Assembly: GCA_006227085.1 (NCBI GenBank)
Contig: SBFY01000051.1
Span: forward strand, 1 to 6,897
Length of the DNA: 6,897 nt
Source of the DNA: Gammaproteobacteria bacterium
GTDB taxonomy: Bacteria; Pseudomonadota; Gammaproteobacteria; Pseudomonadales; M0112
Reading direction: 5' to 3'
Positions 1-5,974 of the stretch are shown piece by piece (the stretch's first letter is position 1; the number at the start of each line of letters is the position of its first letter). The translations under genes were made by a program, and so were the position numbers. The notes beneath the pieces were generated by a model. The model ran no database searches. It saw nothing but the letters and a program-made list of their open reading frames with translations, and was not told where the DNA came from.

Positions 1-857
1 CCACTGTCGAGCACCTGCCCCATCAAGTGCATGTCCTGATCGACCAGGCCTTCGCTGGCATCAATCAACAACACCACCACATGGGCATCGTCAATCGCTT
101 GCAGGGTTTTCACAATGGAAAACTTTTCAACCGCATCCGTCACCCGTCCACGCCGGCGCACACCAGCGGTATCAATCAAGGTGTATTGCTTGCCATTCCG
201 CTCATACGGCACATAAATGCTGTCGCGCGTAGTGCCCGGCAAATCGCTGGCGACGACACGTTCTTCACCGAGCATGCGATTCACCAGTGTCGACTTGCCC
301 ACATTCGGACGCCCGACGACTGTCACTTTGATGCCTGCATCGCTGGCCGCCAAAACCTCTTCGTCCGGCGCCACGCCACCCAGGACGGCTTCCATCAAGT
401 CCTGGATACCACGCCCGTGAGTCGCCGTGATGGGATAAATCGCCTCCACACCCAACCGGTAAAACTCAGCAATCATCGTATCGACATTGACGCCATCGAC
501 CTTGTTGACCACGAGGTAAAACGGCTTACCCAAAGAACGCAAGCGTTTGGCAATCCACTCATCGGTGGGCGTTAATCCGGCGCGGGCATCCACCATGAAT
601 AACACGGCACTGGCTTCCTGCACGGCTTGCCAGCTTTGCTGGGCCATCAGGGCATCCACACCGTGATCGGCTTCGGACAATCCACCGGTATCAATCAGCA
701 GGCAACGATGTCCTTCTATCGTCGCTTCACCGTATTGGCGATCCCGCGTCAGCCCGGGGAAATCAGCGACGATGGCATCACGACTGCCAGTCAGGCGGTT
801 AAAGAGCGTGGACTTGCCAACGTTGGGACGGCCTACCAAGGCCAACACAGGAATCAT
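1..857 (-). CDS. der: Ribosome-associated double GTPase Der (EngA), partial: C-terminal part beyond the window
   Basis: Der is an essential GTPase with two tandem G domains that binds the maturing 50S subunit in the cytoplasm and is needed for its assembly. My own translation of the minus strand gives 285 open codons before the window edge. The first G domain shows the P-loop GRPNVGKS (residues 9-16), PGLTRDR (34-40), DTGG (56-59) and NKVD (118-121). The second shows a second GRPNVGKS (182-189), LPGTTRDS (206-213) and DTAG (229-232). The second NKxD motif and the KH-like C-terminal domain lie off the window. Full-length family members have roughly 450-490 residues, so about 60% is present. 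The ATG start places the P-loop at the usual distance from the N terminus and has a good Shine-Dalgarno site. The gene follows bamB by 22 nt, as in many gammaproteobacteria. The tandem identical P-loops make the identification secure. Confidence 0.97.
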   Translation of the reverse strand, partial: MIPVLALVGRPNVGKSTLFNRLTGSRDAIVADFPGLTRDRQYGEATIEGHRCLLIDTGGLSEADHGVDALMAQQSWQAVQEASAVLFMVDARAGLTPTDEWIAKRLRSLGKPFYLVVNKVDGVNVDTMIAEFYRLGVEAIYPITATHGRGIQDLMEAVLGGVAPDEEVLAASDAGIKVTVVGRPNVGKSTLVNRMLGEERVVASDLPGTTRDSIYVPYERNGKQYTLIDTAGVRRRGRVTDAVEKFSIVKTLQAIDDAHVVVLLIDASEGLVDQDMHLMGQVLDS

Positions 858-863
858 GACAAA

Positions 864-870
864 CCACCTT
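864..870 (-). promoter_or_regulatory. Shine-Dalgarno site of der
   Basis: The minus strand reads AAGGTGG, ending 6 nt before the der ATG. It lies in the 22-nt bamB-der gap and directly follows the small hairpin that spans the bamB stop codon. It supports the chosen der start. Confidence 0.75.
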
Positions 871-873
871 GAT

Positions 874-889
874 CCGGGCTCAATCCCGG
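874..889 (-). other. Short GC hairpin across the bamB stop codon
   Basis: On the minus strand CCGGG (889-885) can pair with CCCGG (878-874) around a 6-nt loop, ATTGAG, which contains the bamB TGA (882-880). The stem is 5 bp, all G-C. No T-run follows, so it is not a classical intrinsic terminator. The der Shine-Dalgarno site starts 3 nt after the stem. The pairing is seen in the sequence; any function is unknown and it could be chance. Confidence 0.4.
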
Positions 890-2037
890 GACAGCAAACG
901 GAAGACCATCAATTTGCCGCTATTGCCATACATCACAGCCACATCATCGGCTGTCACCGCTGGCACAGCCACACCATCACCATCGAGTTTGAAACGTGCC
1001 GCAAAACTGCCATCCACTTGCGACAGCACATGGACATACCCTTCGCGATCGCCCACCAGCAAATAGCTGCTCAATGGTACGGCAGCAGTCAGGCCACGCC
1101 AGGACAGTGCACCTTGCTCCCAGCGCTGCAAGACCCGCTCTGGATCCAGCGCCTTGACGGTACCGTTGGCTTCCACCAGGTAAATATTGCCAAAACCTTC
1201 CGACAGCGCCACTGAACTGGACGCAGGGAAACGCCATTCAGGCCGGCCCGCTGCCGCATTGAAAGCGACCAGGTTACCTTGCAAGCTGACCGCATACACC
1301 CGGCTGCCCGATACCAGGGGCTGACCATCCACATCAACCATGCGGTCAATTTCGCTACGCCCCTGGGGAACCGCCACACGCCCTTCCCAGCGTATTTGTC
1401 CTGTCTGTGCATCCAATGCCACCAGCTTGCCATTATCCAGACCGGCAAATACTGCATCACCATTGACTGCCGGCGTTGCCGAACCCCGCTGCGTCAGGAT
1501 CGGTTGTTGGCCATCATAGGCCCACAGACGCTGACCGGTCCCGGCATCCAATGCGATGACCTTGCCATCGACGGTTTGCACAAACACAGCCGTTGCACTG
1601 GTTGCTGGCGGCGCATCGACAGAACTGCCCAACTCCACCGCCCATAAATACGCGCCATCCCCGGCATCCAGAGCCACCAGCTCACCGGCCTCAGTACCAA
1701 TGAAAACGCGCCCATTGGCAACAGCCACACCTGAAGCCAGGCTCGCATCAATCTCGATGATCCAGCGCCGATCACCACTCAACAACTCACGCGCTTCCAC
1801 CTCACCATCCACCGAAGCGATATAGACCACCCCGTCATGGATTGCAGGCAATAACATGGCACGCACATCGCCTTGGCCATCGCCCACGCCGGTCGACCAG
1901 AGCTTCTTGATCTTGACGGTCTCGTCAAAATCAACCAGCTCGGCAGGTTCATTGGCTTTTTTGCTGGCACAGGCAGACATCATGGCCGCCAGCAACAGCA
2001 GCGCCACACAACGCATGATCACAACTACCGGATTCAT
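880..2037 (-). CDS. bamB: Outer-membrane assembly lipoprotein BamB (YfgL), PQQ-type beta-propeller
   Basis: BamB is the lipoprotein subunit of the BAM complex that docks on periplasmic POTRA domains of BamA and helps insert beta-barrel proteins. The 385-residue product starts with a lipoprotein signal peptide: a hydrophobic stretch (11-19) and a lipobox MSAC with Cys23. Met at the -3 position is less usual than Leu. Residue +2 is Ala, not Asp, so outer-membrane sorting is expected. Eight propeller blades can be read, each with a (V/L)(Y/F)-G-x-L-x-A-L-D-x-x-T/S-G-x-x-x-W-like repeat, near residues 71-92, 111-132, 151-172, 196-217, 247-268, 285-306, 326-347 and 366-381. R184 (TQRGSA) and D235/D237 (DVD) match, by motif, positions that I recall as BamA-contacting in E. 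coli (R195, D246, D248). The start ATG overlaps the yfgM stop by 1 nt (TGATG) and has CAGGA 8 nt upstream. Met8 is an alternative start with a weaker ribosome site. Confidence 0.95.
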   Translation of the reverse strand: MNPVVVIMRCVALLLLAAMMSACASKKANEPAELVDFDETVKIKKLWSTGVGDGQGDVRAMLLPAIHDGVVYIASVDGEVEARELLSGDRRWIIEIDASLASGVAVANGRVFIGTEAGELVALDAGDGAYLWAVELGSSVDAPPATSATAVFVQTVDGKVIALDAGTGQRLWAYDGQQPILTQRGSATPAVNGDAVFAGLDNGKLVALDAQTGQIRWEGRVAVPQGRSEIDRMVDVDGQPLVSGSRVYAVSLQGNLVAFNAAAGRPEWRFPASSSVALSEGFGNIYLVEANGTVKALDPERVLQRWEQGALSWRGLTAAVPLSSYLLVGDREGYVHVLSQVDGSFAARFKLDGDGVAVPAVTADDVAVMYGNSGKLMVFRLLSRD

Positions 2038-2741
2038 CAGGACTTTCCTGCTGGTTGCGCAGCCGGCACTGTGTTTGCCGGATCAGCAACACGCAAGGCA
2101 TCACGTTTCACTTCCAACAGGCGAACTGTATTCTTGTCATTAGCCGACAACCAATCCAGTGCTGCCTGATAGGCTTCCAGTGCTGCCGCACGATCACCAC
2201 GCGACACCAAAATGTCACCCTTGAGTTGCAACACCAAAGCCGTCAGGTAGCTGTCAGCAGGAAAAGCCTGCAAGGCGGCCAAGGCTTCATCGGCTTGGCC
2301 CAAGGCAAACTGCACTTGCGCCATGCGCAGCTTGGCCAGGTCTTCCAGGGTCTTGTCCGCCGCATTAGCGACAGCCCATTGCAAAGCCAATTCTGCGGCT
2401 GCCAGGTCATCGCGGTCGACATGCACACGCGCCATCAGCAGCGCGGCATAGGTTGCATATGCGGTACTGGACGCATCAGCTTGCAAACGCTCGGTCAAAT
2501 GCTTGGCGGTAGTAAAGGCCACATCATCCAGTGCCGTACCCGGAGTGCCGATGGTGTCGAGCAAGTTCTGGTATGTCACTGAAGCCTCAGCCTGCATACG
2601 AGCCTTCTGTTGCTTCCAGGCATCCCAGCCCAGCACCAGCACCACGGCAACGACCACACCGATAATCAGCGCACGGCCATTCTCTTGCCACCACTTACGC
2701 AGTGATTCAATCTGTTCTTCTTCTGAAAGATGGGAGCTCAC
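2037..2741 (-). CDS. yfgM: YfgM family inner-membrane protein with periplasmic TPR-like domain
   Basis: In E. coli YfgM is a single-pass inner-membrane protein that associates with the SecYEG translocon and PpiD and has a chaperone-like role in handing over secreted proteins. It has also been linked to RcsB stress signalling. The 234-residue product opens with the family signature SEEEQIESLRKWWQENG (6-22). One hydrophobic transmembrane helix follows (about 24-39), and the rest is Ala/Leu-rich helical sequence consistent with TPR repeats, for example near residues 94-122, 131-160 and 165-196. The N terminus should be cytoplasmic and the TPR part periplasmic. The start codon is GTG, chosen because a strong AGGAGGG lies just upstream and the signature sits at the usual distance. 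No ATG or TTG alternative exists in frame back to the hisS stop. It lies 36 nt after hisS and overlaps bamB by 1 nt. That position between hisS and bamB is the usual one for this family. Confidence 0.92.
   Translation of the reverse strand: MSSHLSEEEQIESLRKWWQENGRALIIGVVVAVVLVLGWDAWKQQKARMQAEASVTYQNLLDTIGTPGTALDDVAFTTAKHLTERLQADASSTAYATYAALLMARVHVDRDDLAAAELALQWAVANAADKTLEDLAKLRMAQVQFALGQADEALAALQAFPADSYLTALVLQLKGDILVSRGDRAAALEAYQAALDWLSANDKNTVRLLEVKRDALRVADPANTVPAAQPAGKS
2046..2050 (-). promoter_or_regulatory. Shine-Dalgarno site of bamB, inside the yfgM 3' end
   Basis: The minus strand reads CAGGA, 8 nt before the bamB ATG and within the last codons of yfgM. It favours the start at 2037 over the in-frame Met codon at 2016. 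Together with the TGATG stop/start overlap it suggests coupled translation of yfgM and bamB. Confidence 0.6.
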
Positions 2742-2776
2742 ACAGCCCTCCTGTCCAATACACAGTAAACGATCAT
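2738..2776 (-). CDS. Possible 12-codon mini-ORF between hisS and yfgM (doubtful)
   Basis: After the hisS stop (TAA, 2780-2778) an ATG follows one nucleotide later and opens a frame reading MIVYCVLDRRAV, then TGA. Its TGA (2740-2738) overlaps the GTG start of yfgM (2741-2739), so the two frames are linked as GTGTGA. The tandem AGG AGG codons are at the same time the yfgM Shine-Dalgarno site. There is no clear ribosome site of its own. Translation would have to come from ribosomes finishing hisS (TAAAATG). An ORF this short easily arises by chance and no function is claimed. Confidence 0.15.
   Translation of the reverse strand: MIVYCVLDRRAV
2746..2752 (-). promoter_or_regulatory. Strong Shine-Dalgarno site of yfgM (GTG start)
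   Basis: The minus strand reads AGGAGGG, followed by CTGT and then the GTG start of yfgM. It is the strongest ribosome-binding site in the window and decides for the GTG start at 2741. It also forms tandem AGG AGG arginine codons in an overlapping mini-ORF. Confidence 0.8.
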
Positions 2777-2777
2777 T

Positions 2778-4073
2778 TTACAGGTCTGCCAGTTGCGACG
2801 ACAGCCATGCCTGCACATCCGTCATCGGCAGCGTTTGCTGCCCTGCCTGTCGGCCCGCATCCACATCCCGCAACCATTTGATATTAACCACGCCCTGCGC
2901 CACCTCATCCTCACCGAGGATCAGGGCAATGCGTGCACCACTGCGATCGGCACGTTTGAGCTGGCTCTTGAAACTGCCACCACCGCAATTCAGTTGCACA
3001 CCCACACCGGGCATCAGGTTACGCAACTGCTCGACCAGGGCAAAACCGGCTTTTTGCGCCGCTTCACCAGCCGCCACACAATAAATAGCCGGCATCGGTT
3101 CCGACCCAGCCTGTGGCTGGCGCGTTTCCAGCAAGAGGCACAAGCGCTCCATGCCCATGGCAAAACCAACAGCTGGCGTTGCTCGCCCACCCAGTTGTTC
3201 CACCAGTCCATCGTAGCGACCACCGGCACACACTGTACCCTGGGCGCCTAATTCATCCGTCACCCACTCAAACACGGTACGCGAATAATAATCGAGGCCG
3301 CGCACCAGTTTATCGTTGACGACATAGGCAACACCGATGCTATCGAGCAAGGCACACAAACCCTGGAAATGCGCGTCCGATTCCGCATCCCGGTAATCCC
3401 GCATGCTCGGTGCATTGGCCAATAGTGCTTGCGTAGCCGCATCCTTGCTATCGAGGATACGCAAAGGGTTCGTTGACAGGCGTCGCTGGCTATCCGCATC
3501 CAGCTTGTCCTTGTGCGGCTCCAGGTAAGCCAGCAATGCCTTGCGGTAGGCTGCGCGGCTCTCCGGTGTGCCGATCGTGTTCAATTCCAGGCGCAAGGCA
3601 CCAGCAATGCCAAGCTGCTGCCACAAGCGAGCCGTCAAGGCGATCAGCTCCGCATCCACATCAGGACCTTCCATGCCAAACGCTTCCACACCGATCTGGT
3701 GGAACTGCCGTTGGCGACCCTTCTGGGGATTCTCATAGCGAAACATTGGCCCCATGTACCAAAGCCGCTGCACCTGGTTGAATAACAAGCCATGTTCTTC
3801 AGCGGCACGCACACAGCATGCCGTCCCTTCCGGACGCAGGGTCACGCTGACGCCATGGCGATCCTCAAAGGTATACATTTCCTTTTCGACGATATCCGTC
3901 ACCTCACCGATCGAACGCTTGAAAAGCTCGGTGAATTCCAATACCGGAAAACGGATTTCACGGTAACCATAAGCCGTTAACAGGTCCGCCACGGTGCGTT
4001 CCAGGTAACGCCAGGTGGGCGTCTGGTCGGGCAAAATATCGTGCATGCCCTTGATGGCGCGAACTCCTGTCAC
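2778..4073 (-). CDS. hisS: Histidyl-tRNA synthetase
   Basis: HisRS is a homodimeric class II aminoacyl-tRNA synthetase that activates histidine with ATP and charges tRNA-His in the cytoplasm. The 431-residue length fits the bacterial family (E. coli about 424). The sequence begins AIKGMHDILP (6-15), then a class II motif 1 region (about 40-65). Motif 2 includes RPEGT (80-84) and MGPMFRYE (107-114). The histidine-specific signatures LVRGLDYYSRTVFEW (256-270) and AGGRYDGL (283-290) follow, then motif 3 GFAMGMERL (303-311). The anticodon-binding domain spans about 328-425. E82, R112, Q126, E130 and R258 correspond, one residue offset, to the E. coli active-site residues E83, R113, Q127, E131 and R259. 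The double Cys at 86-87 is a small variation from the usual TAGCVRA. The start is GTG, 11 nt after the ispG stop, with AAGGGAG overlapping that stop. Confidence 0.98.
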   Translation of the reverse strand: MTGVRAIKGMHDILPDQTPTWRYLERTVADLLTAYGYREIRFPVLEFTELFKRSIGEVTDIVEKEMYTFEDRHGVSVTLRPEGTACCVRAAEEHGLLFNQVQRLWYMGPMFRYENPQKGRQRQFHQIGVEAFGMEGPDVDAELIALTARLWQQLGIAGALRLELNTIGTPESRAAYRKALLAYLEPHKDKLDADSQRRLSTNPLRILDSKDAATQALLANAPSMRDYRDAESDAHFQGLCALLDSIGVAYVVNDKLVRGLDYYSRTVFEWVTDELGAQGTVCAGGRYDGLVEQLGGRATPAVGFAMGMERLCLLLETRQPQAGSEPMPAIYCVAAGEAAQKAGFALVEQLRNLMPGVGVQLNCGGGSFKSQLKRADRSGARIALILGEDEVAQGVVNIKWLRDVDAGRQAGQQTLPMTDVQAWLSSQLADL

Positions 4074-4079
4074 AACACG

Positions 4080-4086
4080 CTCCCTT
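4080..4086 (-). promoter_or_regulatory. Shine-Dalgarno site of hisS, overlapping the ispG stop codon
   Basis: The minus strand reads AAGGGAG; its first two bases belong to the ispG TAA stop. It ends 6 nt before the hisS GTG at 4073. The arrangement supports the GTG start and suggests that ispG termination and hisS initiation are linked. Confidence 0.7.
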
Positions 4087-5194
4087 ATCCGTGCTCGCTG
4101 GCAATAACGGTTTTCCGACGCTCTTCCAGTTTGTCGCGAACCAGCTTTTCCAGCGAATCGACCAACTGGTTATTGTCGAGCTTGTGATCCGGCTTGCCAT
4201 GCACATACACCAGGTTCGCTGGCGTCCCGCCGGTCAAGCCGATATCCGCTTCCTTGGCTTCACCCGGGCCATTCACCACACAACCAATGATGGCGACATC
4301 CAGAGGCTCTGACACATCTTCCAGACGCGATTCCAGTTCATTGACAGTCTTGATGACATCAAAGTTCTGGCGGGAACAACTGGGGCACGCAATAAAATTG
4401 ATACCACGGGTCCGTAAATGCAGGCTCTTGAGGATGTCGTAGCCGACTTTAACTTCTTCGACAGGATCTGCCGCCAACGACACGCGGATGGTATCGCCAA
4501 TACCGTCCATCAACAGCATGCCCAGGCCCACAGCAGATTTGACCGTACCGGAGCGCAAACCGCCCGCCTCGGTAATCCCCAAATGCAATGGCTGCTCAAT
4601 CTGGCTGGCGATCTTGCGATAGGCCGCCACTGCCATGAACACATCGGAGGCTTTAACACTCAATTTGAAATCCGGGAAATTCAGGCGATCGAGGATATCA
4701 ATATGGCGCATGGCGGATTCAACCAAGGCATCCGGTGTGGGTTCGCCATATTTTTTCTGCAGGTCTTTTTCCAGTGAGCCTGCATTCACACCAATACGGA
4801 TCGGGATCCCTTTGTGCCGAGCTGCTTCCACCACTTCGCGGATACGCTCTTCACGACCAATATTCCCGGGATTGATGCGCAAACAATCCACACCCTTTTC
4901 AGCAACAGCCAGGGCAATCTTGTAATCAAAATGGATATCAGCCACTAACGGCACGTGCACTTGCTTGCGGATTTCACCAAACGCATCAGCCGCCTCCATG
5001 CTCGGCACAGAGACACGCACAATGTCTGCGCCGGCTGCCTCCAACCGGTGGATCTGTGCCACGGTCGCCGCCACATCGCAGGTTTCCGTGTTGGTCATGC
5101 TTTGTACGCTGATCGGTGCATCACCACCGACAAGCACATTCCCGACACGAATCTGCCGGGAGCGACGACGCTTGATGGGCGAATGGAACTTCAT
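4085..5194 (-). CDS. ispG: 4-hydroxy-3-methylbut-2-en-1-yl diphosphate synthase (flavodoxin type), IspG/GcpE
   Basis: IspG is the penultimate enzyme of the MEP pathway. It reductively opens the ring of 2-C-methylerythritol 2,4-cyclodiphosphate to HMBPP, using a [4Fe-4S] cluster and electrons from flavodoxin or ferredoxin. The 369-residue product has an N-terminal TIM-barrel domain with VQSMTNT (30-36), VADIHFD (84-90) and LRINPGNIG (105-113). LGITEAGG (205-212) follows, then a C-terminal cluster domain with CPSC (C270, C273), C305 and VNGPGEAKEADIG (307-319). C270, C273, C305 and E312 coincide exactly with the E. coli cluster ligands. The length matches the short gammaproteobacterial form rather than the longer betaproteobacterial form. 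The ATG start fits the E. coli N terminus, but only a weak GAG-type ribosome site precedes it. It starts 6 nt after the pilW stop, so translation by ribosomes finishing pilW is plausible. rodZ, which often precedes it, is absent. Confidence 0.98.
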   Translation of the reverse strand: MKFHSPIKRRRSRQIRVGNVLVGGDAPISVQSMTNTETCDVAATVAQIHRLEAAGADIVRVSVPSMEAADAFGEIRKQVHVPLVADIHFDYKIALAVAEKGVDCLRINPGNIGREERIREVVEAARHKGIPIRIGVNAGSLEKDLQKKYGEPTPDALVESAMRHIDILDRLNFPDFKLSVKASDVFMAVAAYRKIASQIEQPLHLGITEAGGLRSGTVKSAVGLGMLLMDGIGDTIRVSLAADPVEEVKVGYDILKSLHLRTRGINFIACPSCSRQNFDVIKTVNELESRLEDVSEPLDVAIIGCVVNGPGEAKEADIGLTGGTPANLVYVHGKPDHKLDNNQLVDSLEKLVRDKLEERRKTVIASEHG

Positions 5195-5200
5195 GGCACG

Positions 5201-5974
5201 TTACTCAGATTGGCGAAAATACTGTTTGCTTTCCGGGGAATCCGGGAACAGGTTTTTCAATGCCAGTTCGTAACTGCCCTTGGCATCGGTATCTCCCACT
5301 TTATCTGCAATACGGATACCCAATAGCAAGCTATCCGGACTCGGCTTGCTGTTTTCACGGGCCTGCAGGTAATAGCGATTGGCCTGTGCATACTCGCCTG
5401 TTTCATAGTAAGAAACCGCCAAGCCGAACATGGCAGCCGGATTGGATCGCTCCAACGCAAGCGAACGACGGAATGAAGTCACCGCTTTTGCATGCTCGCC
5501 CAGCTGCTGCTGGATCAAACCATGTGTCCTGTACGCCAAGGCGCGCTGTTCATACAAGGTATCTTCCAACGTGGCATTCACGTACTTCTCGGCTTCTTTA
5601 GCGCGACCTTGCTGGTACAGGAAAACCGCATAATTCAGGTTGGCTTGTGAAAACCCCTGCTTATACGAAACCGCCTTCCGGAAGTGATCCTCGGCGAGCT
5701 CCATTTCCATGGTTTTCCAGAAAGAAAGCGCCAACAGGTGATGCGCCTCAGCTGATTTGGGATCAATTTCCAGGGCGCGCCGCATGAGATCCTTCACGCG
5801 CTGCGGATTATCCTGGTTGAGATACAGCGTGCCGGCATCGACCAACAACTTGATCTGCTCTTCCTTGGGCTTTTCCTTGACCACTTCCTTGCCATCAATG
5901 GTTGTGGTTGTCATGCACCCTGCCAAAACGATCAAGGCACAAGCGGCCAGGTATTTACGCATATCGCTGATCAT
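5201..5974 (-). CDS. pilW: Type IV pilus biogenesis lipoprotein PilW/PilF (pilotin), TPR protein
   Basis: PilF (Pseudomonas) or PilW (Neisseria) is an outer-membrane lipoprotein with stacked TPR repeats that helps place and assemble the PilQ secretin through which type IV pili pass. The 257-residue product has a lipoprotein signal peptide with lipobox LAGC (Cys20, +2 Met). A Lys/Glu-rich linker (about 28-40) follows, then about six TPR-like helix pairs near residues 41-72, 75-106, 109-141, 147-178, 181-210 and 212-246. The family features LEDTLYEQRALAYRTHGL (136-153), SLLLGIRIA (215-223) and a final FPDSPE (243-248) are present. The ATG at 5974 overlaps the rlmN stop (ATGA). AAGGGAG lies 10 nt upstream, which favours it over the in-frame ATG at 5962. 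The position between rlmN and ispG is typical of pilF/pilW. TPR proteins are easily over-assigned, so a general TPR lipoprotein remains possible. No other pilus genes are in view. Confidence 0.88.
   Translation of the reverse strand: MISDMRKYLAACALIVLAGCMTTTTIDGKEVVKEKPKEEQIKLLVDAGTLYLNQDNPQRVKDLMRRALEIDPKSAEAHHLLALSFWKTMEMELAEDHFRKAVSYKQGFSQANLNYAVFLYQQGRAKEAEKYVNATLEDTLYEQRALAYRTHGLIQQQLGEHAKAVTSFRRSLALERSNPAAMFGLAVSYYETGEYAQANRYYLQARENSKPSPDSLLLGIRIADKVGDTDAKGSYELALKNLFPDSPESKQYFRQSE

Noticed and set aside
27..575. 182-codon plus-strand open frame at the left edge
   Set aside because: It lies entirely antisense to der, whose minus-strand frame carries two complete P-loops. The predicted product is His/Arg/Gln-rich with no recognisable domain, as expected of a complement-strand shadow.
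286..846. Two similar stretches about 520 nt apart (around 286-313 and 806-833) as a possible direct repeat
   Set aside because: They encode the two P-loops of the tandem G domains of Der. The similarity is explained by the domain duplication that defines this protein family.
2055..2582. 175-codon plus-strand open frame antisense to yfgM
   Set aside because: It mirrors the yfgM reading frame, and its Gln/His/Cys-rich product has no recognisable family.
2742..2777. hisS-yfgM gap as a transcription terminator
   Set aside because: No stable stem followed by a T-run is present on the minus strand, so read-through into yfgM is expected.
2775..2780. TAAAAT hexamer at the hisS stop as a possible -10 box for yfgM-bamB-der
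   Set aside because: The matching upstream position has no good -35 hexamer (roughly TGTCGT at 17-nt spacing), and the T-A-rich match is mostly the stop codon itself. This is too weak to call a promoter.
2503..3084. 193-codon plus-strand open frame across the yfgM 5' end and hisS 3' end
   Set aside because: It is antisense to two well-supported genes, is Ser/Thr/Arg/Cys-rich without domain signatures, and shows no supporting ribosome site. It is treated as a shadow.
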